A DNA stretch of 23,532 nucleotides from an uncultured Lachnospiraceae bacterium (GTDB lineage Bacteria > Bacillota > Clostridia > Lachnospirales > Lachnospiraceae), in assembly GCA_937965795.1 (NCBI GenBank), contig CALCMD010000064.1:1-23532 (forward strand), in the 5' to 3' direction. Positions 20,344 to 23,532 of the stretch are shown here, in pieces; the first letter of the stretch is position 1; each line of letters begins with the position of its first letter. The translations under genes were made by a program, and so were the position numbers. The notes beneath the pieces were generated by a model. The model ran no database searches. It saw nothing but the letters and a program-made list of their open reading frames with translations, and had not been told where the DNA came from.

Positions 20344-23307
20344 TCATGTTTTCACGGTCTCAGCAGCAAGCGCTTCGACCTGTTCTGAATCGTTACGTTT
20401 TTCTTTTCTCTGTACTGCCGCTGCCGTTCCACAGAAAAGGGCGGCGCACAGAAAGCTTAACAGCGTTCCCATCCACAGTCCGGGCGGAGTGTAATCCATA
20501 GAAATCTCATGCACCCCGGCCTCCAGGTCTACCCCTGTCAGAGCGCCGCCTACCCGGTATGGCGTAACCTCCTGCCCGTCCACCTTCACGTTCCATCCTT
20601 CATCATAAGGAACGGAAAGTAAAAGCGTCCCGCTTTCCTTTGCCGTGATGCTTCCCCGGATTTTTCCGTCCTCAAACATGGAAAGCTCCATCTGTTCATC
20701 CGCCAGAAACGCATACATTTCTTCATAGTCTGCCTGATCGCAGACCCAGGCGTTTGCGTTCGCACTCGTCTGGCCATCTTTCAGGGTCGCTTTCAGGGTC
20801 GCGGTCGTATCTTCTTCAAAATATCCCAAATCATAAAGATGATCGGAGAATTTATTATAGCTCTTTGAATACTGCGGCGTGGTAATCTCCAGTTTTTCCA
20901 CTGCCGCCGGAAGATCAAGGTATACCTGCTTTCCGGCTGGCAGAATCACGGTATAGGTCTCTCCATCCGACATTTCAATATTCTGATTCAAAAAGAAAAT
21001 CGGGTGATATCCGGTCGCCATCTGTACAAACTGATTCTGCACCTCCATCGGGTCATCCGCTTCATCCACTTCCCAGTTTCTGATTTCCGCATTGACCATA
21101 AATCCCAGAGAAAGCGCCCCCGTATTCTGATACATGGCCAGGGGTTCCTCATAGTCAACCTTCTCCATCTGATAAAGCCTGTCAGAATCTGTTTTTGACA
21201 CGATATATTTTACACCAAATATATCATTTGCCAGCTTTGTAAAGCCATTATATCCATTTTTATTCGTCCTGGCCTCGATACCAAGCCCCTTGCACAGATC
21301 CACCGTAGCCGCAGGCATGGTAGAAGAAAACAGTACCACGCCATTCCCGCCCAGGAACATGTTCTCATTTCTCATCCGGTTACTGTCGATTTCCATTCGG
21401 AAAAAGCCGTCGTCCTCTCTTCGGGCGATCATTTTCTCATACGCCTTCTGCTCGTCCAGATAAGTACTTCTTCCAATGGTTCCGTTCATACACACCCCCA
21501 CAACGCCCGTGGCGATCATTTCCACAATCGTCATGGAAAGAAAAATGACACGGAAGGTATATTCTCTCATCTTTCTCCTGCTTCGATAGATCAGGAGCAC
21601 AATACTGTACGCCGCCAGTAAAAGAATCGTGGCGGCATAGACATAAACCTCCCGCTCTCCAAGCCCCGTCCACGCTGCATACACGGCAAACGCCATTGGC
21701 GGCACACAGGCGAGCGCCGTCCGGTGCCAGGACAGACGCCGCAGATCGGTCATCACATCGAAGCCGACTAAAAGAAGCAGCGCGATATACAGAAAAGCAA
21801 AACGGTTCGGAAGCCCGTTCTGCACATGAAAGCCATGCCAGATAAAATTCAGTACGTTTATATCAAAGCTGGCATACAAAAAACCGATGAAAAGCAGCTT
21901 TGAAATCCGCTCCCTCTTTGTCCTCTTTTTGTCCAGCGCATAAAGACATGCCAGAATCATCGTCACCGTTCCGCAGAACGCATTGACCCCGATCTGGTCA
22001 TCCGCAATGTTGATCGGTTCTACAAAAGCAAACTGGCTGGTAAGCTGCGACAGATTCTGCACATAAAATTTCATTGGGGACGGGAACGTATTCTGCGCAG
22101 ACTCGGTCGTGCCAAGTCCCAGAAAAGCAGGAAGAAGCACGATCGCCGCCATTCCTCCCGCCAGCAGGGAATACCATGCAAACGTGATGCAGGATTGAAA
22201 GATCTTTTTTCCTGAAAACTCTCTCGCTGAAATCCACTGCACCAGAAAATACAGGCAGGAAAACAGACAGAGCATAAACCCGATATAGTAATTGCTGTAC
22301 AGCCCGTAAAACAAGGCCAGGCAGTAAAGCGATTTCTTCTTTTCTCCTTTTACGATCCGCTCAATTCCCTTCATAATCAGAGGAAGCATGGCGATGCTGT
22401 CCAGCCACATCAGATTAAAATAGTATCCAATGAGAAAGCTGCTAAGCCCGAACATGACGCCAAATGCGATGGGATAATAACTCCTTCCTTTCTCCCGCTC
22501 TGTGAAATACCAGGTCATCGTAAGACCGCACAGCCCGATTTTGAGTACGATAAAGAGCGCCATGACGTCCATCATGTGCTCCTTTGGAAAAAGACTGACC
22601 AGAAAATTTAACGGACTTGCCAGATAGTAGGCGAAAGTCGCCCAGAAATTGTACCCTAGCCCGCCGCCAAAAGAATACAGCAGAGACTCTGAATTTACCA
22701 GCTTCTCATGAAATTCCGTAAAAAACGGCAGGTACTGATGCAGGGAATCAATAATCAGGACTCCATGATCGCCAAAAGGAAATACCCCGTTTCCTGCAAA
22801 AGATGCCGCTACGGTAAACGCCGGGATCACAAAGCCCCAAAAACAGCATTTTCTTTTTATCGCCTGCACACTTTTTTCTTTTTCTGTCAGAATTTTCTTA
22901 TCTTTCCGGAATACGAAAATCTTACTGAACAGATAGTTGAGTATCAGAACCACGACCTGTATGACCAGCTTTGCCAGCATATCATCCAGGCCCCAGACAC
23001 AGCAAAAGAGAATCACGCCAAATACTTCGATAAACATGGTGCCAAGACGCATACCGATAAACTGTGCCGCTTCTGCAAAAAGCTCCTTTTTGGAAGCTGT
23101 CCGGCTCTCAAATACATATCTTTTGTTCACCACGTAAGCAAAGAGAATGGCCAGTGCAATGGAAACCACATTTGCAGTGGTCATATTGATGCCCAGCAGG
23201 TAGCGCTGTATTGCGTAGGACACCAGATTTACCAGTGTCGTGCATCCGCCAAAAAACAGGTAGCGGATTCCCTCGTTCTTTACAAATCGTTTGATATATT
23301 TTTCCAT
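20344..23307 (-). CDS. GtrA-YfhO fusion: flippase plus GT-C type glycosyltransferase
   Basis: 987 residues. Residues about 1-135 form a GtrA-family four-helix domain (IRYLFFGGCTTLVNLVSYAI, then VNKRYVFES and a final NYLFSKIFVF), the polyprenyl-phosphate-sugar flippase type. From about 155 a YfhO-family domain follows with about 12 further membrane segments; its first extracytoplasmic loop carries FPFGDHGVLIIDSLHQYLPF and YSFGGGLGYN. A large extracytoplasmic C-terminal domain (about 600-950) ends with one more membrane segment. In Bacillus and Listeria, GtcA (GtrA family) and YfhO-type enzymes are separate parts of a lipoteichoic-acid glycosylation system. The ATG at 23307 with AGGAG is preferred to one at 23337. 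The gene is first in the minus operon. Confidence 0.85.
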   Translation of the reverse strand: MEKYIKRFVKNEGIRYLFFGGCTTLVNLVSYAIQRYLLGINMTTANVVSIALAILFAYVVNKRYVFESRTASKKELFAEAAQFIGMRLGTMFIEVFGVILFCCVWGLDDMLAKLVIQVVVLILNYLFSKIFVFRKDKKILTEKEKSVQAIKRKCCFWGFVIPAFTVAASFAGNGVFPFGDHGVLIIDSLHQYLPFFTEFHEKLVNSESLLYSFGGGLGYNFWATFAYYLASPLNFLVSLFPKEHMMDVMALFIVLKIGLCGLTMTWYFTEREKGRSYYPIAFGVMFGLSSFLIGYYFNLMWLDSIAMLPLIMKGIERIVKGEKKKSLYCLALFYGLYSNYYIGFMLCLFSCLYFLVQWISAREFSGKKIFQSCITFAWYSLLAGGMAAIVLLPAFLGLGTTESAQNTFPSPMKFYVQNLSQLTSQFAFVEPINIADDQIGVNAFCGTVTMILACLYALDKKRTKRERISKLLFIGFLYASFDINVLNFIWHGFHVQNGLPNRFAFLYIALLLLVGFDVMTDLRRLSWHRTALACVPPMAFAVYAAWTGLGEREVYVYAATILLLAAYSIVLLIYRSRRKMREYTFRVIFLSMTIVEMIATGVVGVCMNGTIGRSTYLDEQKAYEKMIARREDDGFFRMEIDSNRMRNENMFLGGNGVVLFSSTMPAATVDLCKGLGIEARTNKNGYNGFTKLANDIFGVKYIVSKTDSDRLYQMEKVDYEEPLAMYQNTGALSLGFMVNAEIRNWEVDEADDPMEVQNQFVQMATGYHPIFFLNQNIEMSDGETYTVILPAGKQVYLDLPAAVEKLEITTPQYSKSYNKFSDHLYDLGYFEEDTTATLKATLKDGQTSANANAWVCDQADYEEMYAFLADEQMELSMFEDGKIRGSITAKESGTLLLSVPYDEGWNVKVDGQEVTPYRVGGALTGVDLEAGVHEISMDYTPPGLWMGTLLSFLCAALFCGTAAAVQRKEKRNDSEQVEALAAETVKT

Positions 23308-23345
23308 CTTACTATCATCTCCTAAAATTGCATACACCTCGCTTT

Positions 23346-23374
23346 AGTATACCGTTCTTTCACCGAAATTTCAA
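23346..23374 (-). promoter_or_regulatory. Sigma-70-type promoter of the GtrA-YfhO operon
   Basis: On the minus strand TTGAAA (23369-23374), a 17-base spacer and TATACT (23346-23351). It lies 38 bases upstream of the ATG at 23307 and could drive the whole run down to the terminator at 16052, since no internal terminator is visible. Confidence 0.75.
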
Positions 23375-23404
23375 TTATACGTTTCTTAATTCTTTATTCA
23401 TTCT

Positions 23405-23532
23405 CCCAATTCTGGTTTGGCGGGGAGTTTGCGTTCATTCCGTACGCAGGCCGGGTGGAAACGTATCTCACGCAAACGGGGCAGGGAATTCGGAAACTAA
23501 CTCCCAAGAATGTGCGGGTTCATCGCGAGAGC
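23405..23532. other. GC-rich structured stretch at the right edge
   Basis: Composition changes sharply from AT-rich to GC-rich. Three nested complementary pairs are visible: GGGAGTT (23423-23429) with AACTCCC (23499-23505), GTTTGCGT (23427-23434) with ACGCAAAC (23470-23477), and a weaker AATTC pair outside. A plus-strand frame stays open to the window end without a start codon, and minus-strand frames close quickly. It may be a repeat element, a structured RNA or the tail of a neighbouring gene. No function is assigned. Confidence 0.35.

Noticed and set aside
22708..23325. 205-residue plus-strand frame
   Set aside because: Antisense to the GtrA domain, no credible domain.
1..23532. CRISPR array, tRNA or rRNA genes, riboswitch
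   Set aside because: No regularly spaced repeats, cloverleaf sequences, rRNA stretches or known riboswitch cores were recognised by eye on either strand.

Overview
The window looks like a chromosomal segment of a gut Firmicute, most likely a Lachnospiraceae member (class Clostridia). Evidence: the conserved murB-rapZ-whiA-crh cluster, a Crh-type HPr, a bile salt hydrolase, an Ig-like/CxxC-module surface protein, a DUF4177 protein, and a PD-(D/E)XK protein of the kind common in Lachnospiraceae (often mis-named isopropylmalate dehydrogenase). Genus cannot be settled from the sequence alone. No tRNA, rRNA, CRISPR array, complete insertion sequence or origin was found.

Layout. 1-433: gene-poor, AT-rich DNA with a decayed RhuM-like fragment and several hairpins. 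434-2497 (minus): a secreted Ig-like surface protein whose promoter spacer holds a perfect palindrome. 2797-7152 (plus): four separate units with their own promoters or terminators: a DUF4177 protein, a TrmH/SpoU RNA methyltransferase, an NhaC antiporter and a PD-(D/E)XK protein with an octad repeat and a hairpin over its ribosome binding site. 7227-15909 (minus): an envelope-related block, in transcription order CmpB-family membrane protein, membrane metallophosphoesterase, response regulator, intramembrane-type histidine kinase, ABC ATPase, FtsX/MacB-type permease, GT51 transglycosylase and bile salt hydrolase. 16073-23307 (minus): GtrA-YfhO fusion, aminotransferase, murB, rapZ, whiA and a Crh-like HPr, probably one operon, closed by a strong terminator.

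The most notable observation is a pair of nearly identical promoters, at 12345-12402 and 15949-16006. Each has three operator half-sites exactly 11 bp apart, a shared 7-base element at the same offset, and a TATGAT -10 box exactly 21 bases from the nearest half-site. One drives the ABC ATPase/permease (and perhaps the transglycosylase), the other the CmpB-family gene that heads the transcript carrying the response regulator and kinase. The inference is a two-component regulon with positive feedback that links an ABC export or sensing pair, peptidoglycan polymerisation, a phosphoesterase and a CmpB-family membrane protein. The second promoter also shows that the CmpB-family gene starts 40 codons downstream of its longest reading frame.

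Other points worth checking are a Crh-like protein with Glu instead of His or Gln at position 15, a one-polypeptide fusion of a GtrA flippase and a YfhO glycosyltransferase, and a structured, GC-rich unexplained stretch at the right edge.
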